From contig LN913013.1 in NCBI GenBank assembly GCA_001487125.1, positions 1,839,110 through 1,903,109 on the forward strand: DNA of 64,000 nt. Direction: 5' to 3'. Below are positions 37,190 through 45,984 of the stretch, piece after piece; position 1 is the stretch's first letter, and each line of letters begins with the position of its first letter. The position numbers and the translations under genes are program-made. A model generated the notes under the pieces. The model saw only the letters and a program-made list of their open reading frames with translations. It was not told the origin of the DNA and did not search any database. This stretch comes from Gabonibacter massiliensis (GTDB lineage: Bacteria > Bacteroidota > Bacteroidia > Bacteroidales > Marinifilaceae).

Positions 37190-38086
37190 CTATACCAAAT
37201 GCTTTATCAGCTCCTTCCGGTCTCCGTACAGTAGATCAATAACCGGAATCTCTATCAAAGTATAACATCCCGGCCGCTGCAGCACGGAAGCCCTGGCCGT
37301 AGCCACCAAAATCTGACCCGTCAGGGCAGGATTATTGATCTTCATACCGAATTCAAACAATTGATTCTGTGTTTTTCCGGAAACTCCTTTCCGGATCAGG
37401 TTGACTCCGTGTCCCATATCTTTCAAAGCATCTACACTGTCCACCTGCATTACATGGGTTTCATCATGTTCGAAATAAGGATCCGTCTTAATAGCTTCCG
37501 CCACCCGTTTGAAATCATACCCCTCCTTTAATTCGATATAAACCATCCGGCGGTGAATGCCCGTACCAACAGGAATCGTCATAGATAATGCCGCTTTTAC
37601 CCCTTCGATAGCTTTTACGGCTACCGTATGTCCCATACTCATGCCGGGGCCGAAATTCGTATAAGTAATTCCTTTCGGGGCACAAGCTTCCAACAGGGCC
37701 CGAACCATAGAATCACTCCCCGGATCCCAACCGGCAGAAATAATAGAAACACTATTGTATTTTTTAGCTATCTCTCCCAAACGCTCATGTAATCCGGAAA
37801 TCTCCGTATGAATATCGAAACTGTCGACGGTATTTATCCCCATCTTCAAAATCTTAGAAGCATAAGTCTCCACACTTCGGGTCGGCGTACACAGGATAGC
37901 AACATCCACCTCTTTCAGACAGGCGATATCCGAAACAACCGGAAAACTTTTCAACTCATCAGGTATATCCGCGGCATCTCGGCGTACGATTCCCGCCACT
38001 TCAAAATCAGGTGCGACCTGAAGCGCATCAAGCACATAGCGTCCGATATTTCCATAGCCGACAATGGCAGCTCTTATCTTTTTCAT
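37190..38086 (-). CDS. ddh: meso-Diaminopimelate dehydrogenase
   Basis: A 298-residue NADPH-dependent enzyme that converts tetrahydrodipicolinate and ammonia directly to meso-DAP for lysine and cell-wall synthesis. N-terminal Rossmann motif GYGNIGRYVLDAL; mid-protein SAGWDPGSDSMVRAL and FGPGMSMGHTVAVKA are strong Ddh signatures. Full length. Single gene with a terminator. Confidence 0.95.
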   Translation of the reverse strand: MKKIRAAIVGYGNIGRYVLDALQVAPDFEVAGIVRRDAADIPDELKSFPVVSDIACLKEVDVAILCTPTRSVETYASKILKMGINTVDSFDIHTEISGLHERLGEIAKKYNSVSIISAGWDPGSDSMVRALLEACAPKGITYTNFGPGMSMGHTVAVKAIEGVKAALSMTIPVGTGIHRRMVYIELKEGYDFKRVAEAIKTDPYFEHDETHVMQVDSVDALKDMGHGVNLIRKGVSGKTQNQLFEFGMKINNPALTGQILVATARASVLQRPGCYTLIEIPVIDLLYGDRKELIKHLV

Positions 38087-38267
38087 CTGTTTCTTACTTT
38101 AAATTTAACGCTGCAAATTACAAAATAATCCTCTCCCGTAAAAAGGTATCTCTATTTTTCATCTCCCCAAATATCAAATTATTTCAACGAACTATTAAAA
38201 AACCATGATAATATGTCGAATAGCCGAAAATAAAAGGGATTTTCTTTTTTAAATTGTCGAAAAGGGT

Positions 38268-38275
38268 TAATTTTG
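38268..38275 (+). promoter_or_regulatory. Probable -7 element (TAATTTTG) of mutA-mutB
   Basis: TAATTTTG lies 52 nt before the mutA ATG. No clear TTTG at 19-21 nt. No cobalamin riboswitch pattern is visible in this leader. Confidence 0.45.
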
Positions 38276-38327
38276 CTTTTCGTTTTTAATAACAAACAGT
38301 TACAGAACAATTACATAAAAACTTATT

Positions 38328-40205
38328 ATGGCAGAGAATGTACACACAAAGCTTTTCAGTGAATTTGCACCAAACACGACTCAAGAGTGGATGGACAAAG
38401 TAACTGCAGACCTAAAAGGGGCTGATTTCAATAAAAAGCTGGTTTGGAGAACAAACGAGGGCTTCAATGTCCAACCGATGTATCGTTTGGAGAATATGAA
38501 GGACCTCAAGTACTTGGATTGCTTCCCCGGAGAATTTCCTTACGTGAGAGGTAACAAAAAAGACAACAACTGGTTTATTCGTCAAGACATTAAGGTAGAG
38601 AATGTTGCAGAGGCGAATAAGAAAGCGTTGGACATTTTGAACAGAGGTGTTGATTCCTTAGGCTTCGTTATTTCTGATGGCAAGAACTTCACGAAAGCCG
38701 ACATGGAGGCTCTTTTAAAAGATATTTGCCTCGACTGCATCGAAATCAACTTCGTTTTATGTTGCAATAAAGTTGCCATCCTTAATATGTTTAAAGAAGT
38801 GGTTACGGAAAAAGGAGTGAATCCGGAATCCATCCACGGAGGTATCAATATAGATCCGATCACGAAATTGGTTCTGGAAGGCAAGTTCTGTGATCCTCAT
38901 CCTTTCAATGTTGTAAAAACGACCACGGAAGGAACGGCCCAGATGAAAAATTTCAAAAGCATCGAAGTCGGAGGATTTGTTTTCAACAATTCCGGTGCTT
39001 CCATTGTACAGGAATTGGGATTTAGTCTGGCTGCCGGTGTTGAATACTTAGATAAACTGACAGATGCCGGCATGGATATCAAAGATATCGCCCCCAGAAT
39101 GCGCTTCCACTTTGCCACAGGCTCCAAATATTTCATGGAAATAGCCAAGTTGAGAGCCGCTCGTTTCTTGTGGGCTCAAATCGTGAAAGCTTACAACCCG
39201 TGCTGCGACTCCATCTGTAAAATGAATATACATGCTGAAACTTCAGAATGGAACAAAACGGTTTATGACCCGAATGTAAACATGCTTCGTACTCAAACGG
39301 AAGCCATGTCCGCTATTTTAGGCGGTGTTGATTCTTTCACCGTACACCCGTACGACTATATCTACGAATGCCATCCCTCTGAATTGGGTGAACGGGTGGC
39401 TCGCAACCAACAATTACTGTTAAAAGAAGAGTCTCATTTCGGCAAGATTGCAGACGTAGCCGGAGGATCTTATTATATCGAAGAGCTGACTCAGTTCATT
39501 GCTGAAGCTGCCTGGAAGTTATTCCTCGAAGTTCAGGAACAAGGCGGCATGCAGAAAGCTTTAGAGTCAGGCTTCGTTCAAGCCGCAATAAAGGCTACCG
39601 CCCAAAAGAGAGACCAGGACATCGCAAACCGCAAAGAAAACTTCTTGGGAACAAACCAATTCCCGAATTTCAACGAAAAGATCGACAAAGCTCTTTGTTC
39701 TTGCATCTTGGAACCGGAAGACTTCACCGCCCCCGATGCTGTTGTAGAAACATTGAAACCTTACCGCGGAACCCAGGCTTTTGAGGCTATGCGTTTAAGA
39801 ACCGACATGTTTGCCAAAGAAAACGGACACCGTCCGGTCGTTTACATGTTCCCCATGGGCAATCTGGCCATGCGTAAGGCAAGAGCCCAATTCGCATGCA
39901 ATTTCTTTGCTTGTGCCGGATTCCAGGTAATGGATAATAACGGATTCAAAACCGTGGAAGAAGGAGCAAAAGCCTGCTTGGACAACAAAGCCGATATCGT
40001 GGTAATCTGTAGTTCGGACGACGAATACGCGACGATTGCTCCGGAGATTTACGCTGCATTAAAAGACAAAGCCATTGTCGTTGTTGCCGGAAACCCGGAA
40101 TCCAGACCGGAATTGGAAGCAATCGGTATCACCAACTATGTTCATGTAAAATGTAACGTACTGGAAGACCTGAAGGGTTACCAACAAAAATTGGGAATTA
40201 AATAG
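38328..40205 (+). CDS. mutA: Methylmalonyl-CoA mutase, small (beta) subunit
   Basis: A 625-residue subunit of the B12-dependent mutase that interconverts succinyl-CoA and (R)-methylmalonyl-CoA in the succinate-propionate pathway. It shares the TIM-barrel core (KLVWRTNEGFNVQPMYR, then the HAETSEWNKTVYDPNVNMLRTQ segment) and a degenerate C-terminal B12-domain without the DxHxxG ligand, as is usual for the non-catalytic subunit. Followed by mutB 60 nt later. Confidence 0.96.
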   Translation: MAENVHTKLFSEFAPNTTQEWMDKVTADLKGADFNKKLVWRTNEGFNVQPMYRLENMKDLKYLDCFPGEFPYVRGNKKDNNWFIRQDIKVENVAEANKKALDILNRGVDSLGFVISDGKNFTKADMEALLKDICLDCIEINFVLCCNKVAILNMFKEVVTEKGVNPESIHGGINIDPITKLVLEGKFCDPHPFNVVKTTTEGTAQMKNFKSIEVGGFVFNNSGASIVQELGFSLAAGVEYLDKLTDAGMDIKDIAPRMRFHFATGSKYFMEIAKLRAARFLWAQIVKAYNPCCDSICKMNIHAETSEWNKTVYDPNVNMLRTQTEAMSAILGGVDSFTVHPYDYIYECHPSELGERVARNQQLLLKEESHFGKIADVAGGSYYIEELTQFIAEAAWKLFLEVQEQGGMQKALESGFVQAAIKATAQKRDQDIANRKENFLGTNQFPNFNEKIDKALCSCILEPEDFTAPDAVVETLKPYRGTQAFEAMRLRTDMFAKENGHRPVVYMFPMGNLAMRKARAQFACNFFACAGFQVMDNNGFKTVEEGAKACLDNKADIVVICSSDDEYATIAPEIYAALKDKAIVVVAGNPESRPELEAIGITNYVHVKCNVLEDLKGYQQKLGIK

Positions 40206-40265
40206 TTGACGATTTTAGATTTCAGATTGAGAGCACAGCCTTAATCATAATTACAAATTACAAAG

Positions 40266-42422
40266 ATGAAACCGAATTTTAAAGATATAAATATCAAGTC
40301 ATCACAAAAGCCTGCTACGACCGCTTCCGAGTGGGAGAAAGCCAATCAGATTGAAAAATCGTGGATGACCCCTGAACTTATACCGGTAAAACCCGTGTAT
40401 ACCGAAGAAGATTTGAAAGGTATGGAACACCTGGACTATGTAGCCGGTATTCCTCCCTACCTCCGCGGACCCTATTCCGGAATGTATCCGATGCGCCCCT
40501 GGACGATTCGTCAATACGCCGGATTCTCCACGGCAGAAGAGTCTAACGCCTTTTATCGCCGTAACTTGGCCGCCGGACAAAAAGGTTTGTCAGTGGCATT
40601 CGACTTGGCCACTCACCGCGGGTACGACTCCGATCACCCGCGCGTAATCGGAGACGTGGGTAAGGCCGGTGTTGCCGTAGACTCTATTTTGGATATGAAG
40701 ATCCTGTTCGACCAGATTCCGTTGGATAAAATGTCCGTCTCCATGACGATGAACGGTGCGGTTCTTCCGATCTTGGCTTTCTATATCGTTGCCGGATTAG
40801 AGCAAGGAGCCACCCTGGATCAATTGTCAGGAACCATTCAGAATGATATCCTGAAAGAGTTTATGGTGCGTAATACCTATATTTACCCGCCTAAATTCTC
40901 TATGAAGATTATCGCCGATATCTTCGAATATACTTCCAAAAATATGCCGAAGTTCAACTCTATTTCTATCTCCGGATACCACATGCAAGAAGCAGGTGCT
41001 ACCGCCGATATCGAGCTGGCTTATACATTGGCCGACGGTTTGGAATATCTGCGCGCAGGAGTGAACGCGGGAATGGATATCGATGCCTTCGCTCCGCGTT
41101 TATCATTCTTCTGGGCCATCGGTATGAACCACTTCATGGAGATCGCCAAAATGAGAGCCGGCCGTCTGTTGTGGGCAAAGATCGTAAAACAATTCAACCC
41201 GAAAAACCCGAAATCTTTGGCATTACGTACACACAGCCAGACTTCCGGTTGGTCCTTGACCGAACAAGATCCGTTCAACAACGTGGGACGCACTTGTATA
41301 GAAGCCATGGGCGCCGCTCTTGGACACACCCAGAGTTTGCATACCAACGCGCTGGATGAAGCCATCGCTCTTCCGACCGACTTCTCCGCACGTATAGCCC
41401 GTAATACACAGATCTATATCCAGGATGAAACCACCGTTTGCAAATCCATCGACCCGTGGGGAGGTTCCTACTACGTGGAGAGCCTGACGCAGGAATTGGT
41501 AGACAAAGCATGGGCTCATATCGAGGAAATCGAAAAATTGGGCGGTATGGCCAAAGCCATCGAATCCGGCATACCTAAACTTCGGATCGAAGAGGCAGCC
41601 GCACGTACGCAAGCCCGCATCGATAGCGGAGTTCAAACTATCGTAGGAACAAATAAATACCGTTTGGAAAAAGAAGATCCGATCGATATTCTTGAGGTGG
41701 ACAATACTGCCGTACGGGAAGCACAAATTCGCCGTTTGCAAGAATTAAAAGCAAACCGTAATCAAGCTGAAGTGGATGCAGCCTTGGAGGCCATCACCAA
41801 ATGTGCGGAAACCGGAGAAGGCAATTTACTGGAATTGGCCGTAGATGCTGCCAAGAAAAGAGCCTCTTTGGGCGAAATATCATACGCGTGTGAAAAAGTT
41901 GTAGGACGTTATAAAGCAGTTATCAGAACCGTGAGCGGAGTATATTCAAGCGTAGCAAAAGAAGACGAAGATTTCCGGAAAGCAAAAGAGTTAGCAGACA
42001 AATTTGCAGAAATGACCGGACGTCGTCCTCGTATCATGATTGCCAAAATGGGTCAGGACGGACATGACCGCGGTGCTAAAGTTGTTGCCACGGGTTATGC
42101 AGATCTCGGTTTCGACGTGGACATGGGACCTTTGTTCCAAACTCCGGAAGAGACCGCTAAACAGGCCGTGGAAAACGACGTACACGTAGTCGGAGTTTCC
42201 TCTTTGGCTGCCGGACATAAAACATTGGTACCCGCCGTTATCAACGAGTTGAAAAAATTAGGCCGCGAGGATATCCTCGTTTATGTAGGAGGAGTTATCC
42301 CTCATCAAGATTATCAATTCTTGTTCGATGCCGGTGCTATCGCCGTATTCGGTCCCGGAACCAAAGTATCCAAGAGCGCTATTCAGGTTCTCGAAATCCT
42401 GATCGATTTAGCTAAGAAATAA
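40266..42422 (+). CDS. mutB: Methylmalonyl-CoA mutase, large (alpha, catalytic) subunit
   Basis: The 718-residue catalytic subunit. It has the N-terminal substrate barrel ([35 protein letters not shown]) and a C-terminal cobalamin domain with [19 protein letters not shown], where His is the lower axial ligand of B12. The order mutA-mutB is standard. Its partners for propionate formation (epimerase, decarboxylase) are not in the window. A strong terminator follows. Confidence 0.97.
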   Translation: MKPNFKDINIKSSQKPATTASEWEKANQIEKSWMTPELIPVKPVYTEEDLKGMEHLDYVAGIPPYLRGPYSGMYPMRPWTIRQYAGFSTAEESNAFYRRNLAAGQKGLSVAFDLATHRGYDSDHPRVIGDVGKAGVAVDSILDMKILFDQIPLDKMSVSMTMNGAVLPILAFYIVAGLEQGATLDQLSGTIQNDILKEFMVRNTYIYPPKFSMKIIADIFEYTSKNMPKFNSISISGYHMQEAGATADIELAYTLADGLEYLRAGVNAGMDIDAFAPRLSFFWAIGMNHFMEIAKMRAGRLLWAKIVKQFNPKNPKSLALRTHSQTSGWSLTEQDPFNNVGRTCIEAMGAALGHTQSLHTNALDEAIALPTDFSARIARNTQIYIQDETTVCKSIDPWGGSYYVESLTQELVDKAWAHIEEIEKLGGMAKAIESGIPKLRIEEAAARTQARIDSGVQTIVGTNKYRLEKEDPIDILEVDNTAVREAQIRRLQELKANRNQAEVDAALEAITKCAETGEGNLLELAVDAAKKRASLGEISYACEKVVGRYKAVIRTVSGVYSSVAKEDEDFRKAKELADKFAEMTGRRPRIMIAKMGQDGHDRGAKVVATGYADLGFDVDMGPLFQTPEETAKQAVENDVHVVGVSSLAAGHKTLVPAVINELKKLGREDILVYVGGVIPHQDYQFLFDAGAIAVFGPGTKVSKSAIQVLEILIDLAKK

Positions 42423-42443
42423 TTTTCGAATGCTCTATAAAAT

Positions 42444-42481
42444 AAAAAGAACTGTCTAATAAATATAGACAGTTCTTTTTT
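42444..42481 (+). terminator. Intrinsic terminator after mutB
   Basis: AAAAAGAACTGTCTA (42444-42458) pairs perfectly with TAGACAGTTCTTTTT (42466-42480) and ends in T's. Confidence 0.92.
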
Positions 42482-42601
42482 GCTTTAAGAAAATGGGAAT
42501 AAATGTATATCCAAATCCAACCTCATTCTGTTAAAAAACAAGTGTAAAAAACACGTATTTTCGATTAGGTTTAATTTTTATTATTCCTTGACATTTTATT
42601 G

Positions 42602-43000
42602 TTAATTGTATGGATTTCTAAATATAACAACACTTGACTCCCTTGACGGTACTCCTACTCCAGCTTCATTTATAGCTGAAACACGAAATACCCCCCTGTC
42701 TCCTTCTTGCTTATTACGAACGGCATATGTACGCCCCTTCGTTATACCAACCTTTTCCCAGTACCAGTTGAATATATTTCTATACTCAATAAGATAACCC
42801 GTAATTGGTGCCCCCCCATCGTATTTGGGCGCTTCGTATGACAAGTCACATCCATCAACTCGTATTCTATCAATCTGCGGCTCCCCCGGAGCATCAGGAG
42901 TAATAAAAAAATCTGAATTGGCATACACTATCGTCGTAAGGGTTAAACCCAAACAGACGAATAAAAATAACTTCAAAATGTTTTTTCTAATCTTTTTCAT
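42602..43000 (-). CDS. Secreted protein with a single fibronectin type III domain
   Basis: A 132-residue product. Residues 1-27 are a signal peptide (KKIRKN, then a hydrophobic core, cleavage near VYA-N). The rest is one FN3 domain with the classic pattern: PDAPGEPQI, the YDGGAPITGYLIEYR segment, and RGVFRVSAINEAGVGVPS near the end. Nothing else is attached, so it is a stand-alone FN3 module, unusual compared with FN3 in large enzymes. There is no lipobox. Role unknown, perhaps adhesion or binding at the surface. A possible -7 element (TAATTTTG on minus, 43051-43044) lies 44 nt upstream. Confidence 0.8.
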   Translation of the reverse strand: MKKIRKNILKLFLFVCLGLTLTTIVYANSDFFITPDAPGEPQIDRIRVDGCDLSYEAPKYDGGAPITGYLIEYRNIFNWYWEKVGITKGRTYAVRNKQEGDRGVFRVSAINEAGVGVPSRESSVVIFRNPYN

Positions 43001-43362
43001 AGTTTTATTAATTATAAGATTAATAACTTAAATATATCACTTACAAAATTAATATAATTTTTATATTTAAAAATAATTATATTTATTTTATTAAATAAAT
43101 TATACTATAACGAATGAAAACTACTTTTATTACTTTTCACGGCATCCTTTTTTAACCGTAACCATGCAATCAAAGATCCGATTATCCCTATCTCGAAAAT
43201 AGAAACGGATCTTCCTATTATCCGAGAATTAAAACTCCCATTTTAAAAGAGACAGCATACCATGCGGAGACATTCCGAAAAACTGCGGATGCCGTTATAG
43301 CTTAAACACGATAGAAAAATTATCGAAAAGAAAAGCAACCTCGAATTAGAAGACAGATCATT
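43001..43362. other. Gene-free region with a hairpin
   Basis: AT-rich DNA upstream of the FN3 gene. AAGATCCG (43173-43180) and CGGATCTT (43206-43213) form a perfect 8-bp stem with 25 nt between, inside which CTAT/ATAG may pair. No convincing ORF. Confidence 0.5.
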
Positions 43363-43393
43363 TTTGAGCTATCGGCTCTATACAGTAAATTTG
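43363..43393 (+). promoter_or_regulatory. Consensus promoter of a putative small RNA (TTTG-N19-TAAATTTG)
   Basis: TTTG at 43363-43366 and TAAATTTG at 43386-43393, 19 nt apart, form one of the best Bacteroidota promoters in the window. No good coding frame follows. Confidence 0.7.
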
Positions 43394-43399
43394 TACTTG

Positions 43400-43560
43400 T
43401 TCAGGAATTTAGGCCGCTCGAAAAATGAATTAGCAGATACACCGGTAGATTCAATAATCGTAACAGGGAGACAAAACCGTAAACGAACGGCCTCCGCTTT
43501 CATAAAATTACTTTTCACGAGGCACCCTTCGCAAGTTTGTGAAGAGTGTCTCGTATATTT
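43400..43560 (+). ncRNA. Candidate structured small RNA with intrinsic terminator
   Basis: The expected transcript from the promoter at 43363-43393 is about 160 nt. It contains a long-range helix (GGCCGCTCG at 43412-43420 with CGAACGGCC at 43484-43492, one mismatch). It ends in a 17-bp hairpin (43517-43533 with 43538-43554, one mismatch, two G-T pairs) followed by a T-rich stretch. Frames in this span start at TTG or GTG and lack protein-like character. No known RNA family is recognised; a trans-acting sRNA or a leader is possible. Confidence 0.45.
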
Positions 43561-43570
43561 TTGAATCACC

Positions 43571-43759
43571 TCATTGTTTACACCACTCTTCCACGTGGTC
43601 TTTCGCGTACAAGAAATAGATAATCAAACCGATCCAGCTGGTCAACAAAAGAACAATGATAATCAGCAACTTGCAAGGCGTCGAAATGTTTTTCTTTACA
43701 AGATCAAGAATGGCATAAATTGTCGCCACGATCCCGATAATATAGATAATCAATCCCAT
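43571..43759 (-). CDS. Small PLDc_N-type membrane protein (62 aa)
   Basis: Two hydrophobic segments (about 3-20 and 31-50) and a short linker KKNISTPCK, followed by LLLTSWIGLIIYFLYAKD. This is the PLDc_N (phospholipase D N-terminal-like) pattern found as a stand-alone small membrane protein in many bacteria. Function unknown. The ATG at 43759 is clear. It lies between the sRNA candidate and the sigma factor gene. Confidence 0.75.
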   Translation of the reverse strand: MGLIIYIIGIVATIYAILDLVKKNISTPCKLLIIIVLLLTSWIGLIIYFLYAKDHVEEWCKQ

Positions 43760-44038
43760 AACATTTATTTATTTAAAATTAATACTGCAAAATAACCTGT
43801 TTTAGTCGAATTCATCAACTGAAAACAGAAATAAATACGACAAATTTTAAAATTTAACTTAAATAAAACCATAATTCCCATTTCTCATAAAATATACGCG
43901 TATCCTTTAGATCGCGTTCAGAAAAAATTCCCGTATATATACCCCTATTCTCGCTGCCCGACAGGAGTATCGACGGTGGATTAGCGCAACGGTATTCGGC
44001 CATAATAACATCGATACACGAATTCTTTCCCTTAAAAG
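43760..44038. other. Spacer between the PLDc_N gene and the sigma factor promoter
   Basis: AT-rich, no convincing gene. A minus-strand frame (43854-44048) begins at TTG and lacks family features or a ribosome site. Confidence 0.5.
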
Positions 44039-44069
44039 TTTGCTTCAATATTGGAGTTCATTATATTTG
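44039..44069 (+). promoter_or_regulatory. Promoter of the ECF sigma/FecR operon (TTTG-N19-TATATTTG)
   Basis: TTTG (44039-44042) and TATATTTG (44062-44069) are 19 nt apart, an exact housekeeping consensus, 18 nt before the sigma factor ATG. Confidence 0.85.
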
Positions 44070-44087
44070 TATACATAAATAATAGAA

Positions 44088-44657
44088 ATGAATTCATCGG
44101 CAACCATACTACATTTGATCAAGAAAGACGAAAGCAATGCTTTCCAACTTCTTTTTGAACAATATTACGATAATCTACTATTGTATTCTTACCATATATC
44201 AGATGATTTGGAAGCCGCGGAAGACATCGTACAAGATTGTTTTATCGGCTTGTGGAACAGCAAAAAGCTCCACACGTTCACCGGAGATCTGGACCGGTAT
44301 ATTTATAAGATCGTCAAAAACCGCTCTCTACTTTTCCTGAAAGAACATAAAAAAAGATACGAAACCCAGCTCTCTTTTTCAAAAGAAAATGACATACATC
44401 ACTACGACACGACGGAAGAGTACCAGGGAACAGCCGAAATTCTATATGAAACCGTAAACCTACTTCCCGAAAAATGCCGGAAAATATTTCTAATGGCCTG
44501 CTTGAACGACAAAGGGTATCAAGAGATTGCAGAGGAGATGAAAATCAGCATCAACACGGTAAAGACTCAAATGAAAACAGCTCTTAAATTCCTGCGTGAG
44601 AACCTTCAGGAAAAGATCTTCTTAACACTTTTATATTTATTAACAAAAAAAGATTGA
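44088..44657 (+). CDS. ECF-type RNA polymerase sigma-70 factor
   Basis: A 189-residue sigma factor with region 2 (LEAAEDIVQDCFIGLWNSK) and region 4 (LNDKGYQEIAEEMKISINTVKTQMKTALKFL), typical of the Bacteroidota ECF expansion linked to SusCD loci. It is expressed from a housekeeping promoter and is probably held inactive by the FecR-type protein 53 nt downstream until the TonB receptor signals. Confidence 0.93.
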   Translation: MNSSATILHLIKKDESNAFQLLFEQYYDNLLLYSYHISDDLEAAEDIVQDCFIGLWNSKKLHTFTGDLDRYIYKIVKNRSLLFLKEHKKRYETQLSFSKENDIHHYDTTEEYQGTAEILYETVNLLPEKCRKIFLMACLNDKGYQEIAEEMKISINTVKTQMKTALKFLRENLQEKIFLTLLYLLTKKD

Positions 44658-44710
44658 TTCTCTATCACCCTTTTTTCTTATTTTATAAATATATAAGAAA
44701 AGCGTGGTAA

Positions 44711-45871
44711 ATGATGGAAAACAAGATCGATGAAATATTAGCAGACATACTGAACAACAATGCGTTGACAGACGATCAAAAACGATTGTTTAAAGAATGG
44801 GAATGTACTTCCGTTCAAAACGCAAAAATTGCAAGAATCATCCAGGAATTAACATTTCAGAAGAGGATACTGGATAAACACCAAAAAAGAGATACGGTTT
44901 TCGTCCAGATCAAACGAGAAATTTTCCGGAGAAAAAAACGGAGACGTATTTTCTGGTCATCTTGTGCCGCCGTATCCGTTTTGTTGGTAGGTTTTTACTT
45001 TGCCTTTAAATGGGAAAAACCGGCAGAAAAGAAATTTCACATGGATCAAATATACCTATCCGGTCTCTCTGTCACCAAACCTGCGGCGGAATTGATTTTA
45101 CCGAACGGGAAAAAACAACTGCTCAGCCAAAACAAATCGACCGTCATCTTATCCGATGACAAGAAAAAGATTCGTACAGACAAACAAACCCTGATCTTCG
45201 AGTCCTACACAACCGAAGAACGGGTTCCCGAATTTTACACGATAAACGTCCCGTTCGGAGCGGAATACAACGTGATCCTCCCGGACGGGACCAAGACCTA
45301 TCTTAACGCGGGGAGTTCCTTACGTTACCCCGATCAGTTTGCCGAAAAAAAACGAGAGGTTTTTCTAACCGGAGAAGGCTATTTTGAAGTTATCGACGAT
45401 TCTTTACACCCGTTTATCGTACACACGGCAAATGTTTCGGTTCGGGCATTAGGAACCTCCTTTAACGTAAAGGCCTATCCCGACGAAACATGGATAAAAA
45501 CGACATTGGAACAAGGTCGCGTGGAAACCCGATGCGGAGATCATCACGTTATCATGGTCCCCGGAACGCAAGTCGTATATAATAAACAAACCAAGGAAAC
45601 AGACTACTTTCCCGTAAACACGCGGCAATTTACCTCCTGGAAAGACGGCTATTACGATTTTGAAGACATGTCTTTAGAGGAACTAATGCAAATCTTCTCC
45701 CGGTGGTATAATATCAAAATCGAATTCTCCGATTCGGAATTGAAAAACATAAAATTCAGCGGACGTTTAAAAAGATACGATGACCTCGAACCTCTATTCG
45801 ATAGGTTGGAATATACCAGAGATGTAAAATTTGTCGTGGAAAAAGACCACATAACGATACAAGGGAAATAA
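44711..45871 (+). CDS. FecR-family anti-sigma factor
   Basis: A 386-residue protein with a cytoplasmic N-terminal part (about 1-75), one membrane segment (about 79-99), a periplasmic FecR domain (VPFGAEYNVILPDGTKTYLNAGSSL-type segment and TGEGYFEV) and a C-terminal DUF4974 domain (ISGRLK-like GRLKRYDDLEPLFDRL). It senses the periplasmic signalling domain of the receptor and releases the sigma factor. A terminator separates it from susC. Confidence 0.93.
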   Translation: MMENKIDEILADILNNNALTDDQKRLFKEWECTSVQNAKIARIIQELTFQKRILDKHQKRDTVFVQIKREIFRRKKRRRIFWSSCAAVSVLLVGFYFAFKWEKPAEKKFHMDQIYLSGLSVTKPAAELILPNGKKQLLSQNKSTVILSDDKKKIRTDKQTLIFESYTTEERVPEFYTINVPFGAEYNVILPDGTKTYLNAGSSLRYPDQFAEKKREVFLTGEGYFEVIDDSLHPFIVHTANVSVRALGTSFNVKAYPDETWIKTTLEQGRVETRCGDHHVIMVPGTQVVYNKQTKETDYFPVNTRQFTSWKDGYYDFEDMSLEELMQIFSRWYNIKIEFSDSELKNIKFSGRLKRYDDLEPLFDRLEYTRDVKFVVEKDHITIQGK

Positions 45872-45877
45872 AACACA

Positions 45878-45917
45878 GCAGGTTGAAAACCTGATCAATC
45901 TTCAACCTGCTTCTCTT
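45878..45917 (+). terminator. Intrinsic terminator between fecR and the susC-like gene
   Basis: GCAGGTTGAA (45878-45887) pairs perfectly with TTCAACCTGC (45901-45910), followed by TTCTCTTC. It makes the regulatory pair a separate transcript from the SusCD genes. Confidence 0.7.
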
Positions 45918-45922
45918 CATAA

Positions 45923-45956
45923 ATACATCCGACATCCCTGCAAGAAACGGATGTAT
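45923..45956 (+). promoter_or_regulatory. Inverted repeat before susC, possible control site
   Basis: ATACATCCG (45923-45931) and CGGATGTAT (45948-45956) are perfect inverted copies 16 nt apart, 28 nt before the susC ATG. A third ACATCC occurs inside. The location suggests an operator or sigma-dependent promoter element. A housekeeping -7 element is not seen here, which fits control by the ECF sigma. Confidence 0.5.
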
Positions 45957-45984
45957 CGATGTCAAATTATAATACTACAAATTT

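Noticed and set aside
38090-38327. Cobalamin riboswitch before mutA
   Set aside because: The 240-nt leader shows no conserved B12-box-like sequence; the enzyme needs B12 but a riboswitch is not supported.
43364-43569. Frames on both strands over the sRNA candidate
   Set aside because: Starts are TTG/GTG, there is no family similarity, and the strongest signals are RNA-like.
43854-44048. 64-codon minus frame before the sigma factor
   Set aside because: Begins at TTG, overlaps the sigma promoter and has no recognisable domain.
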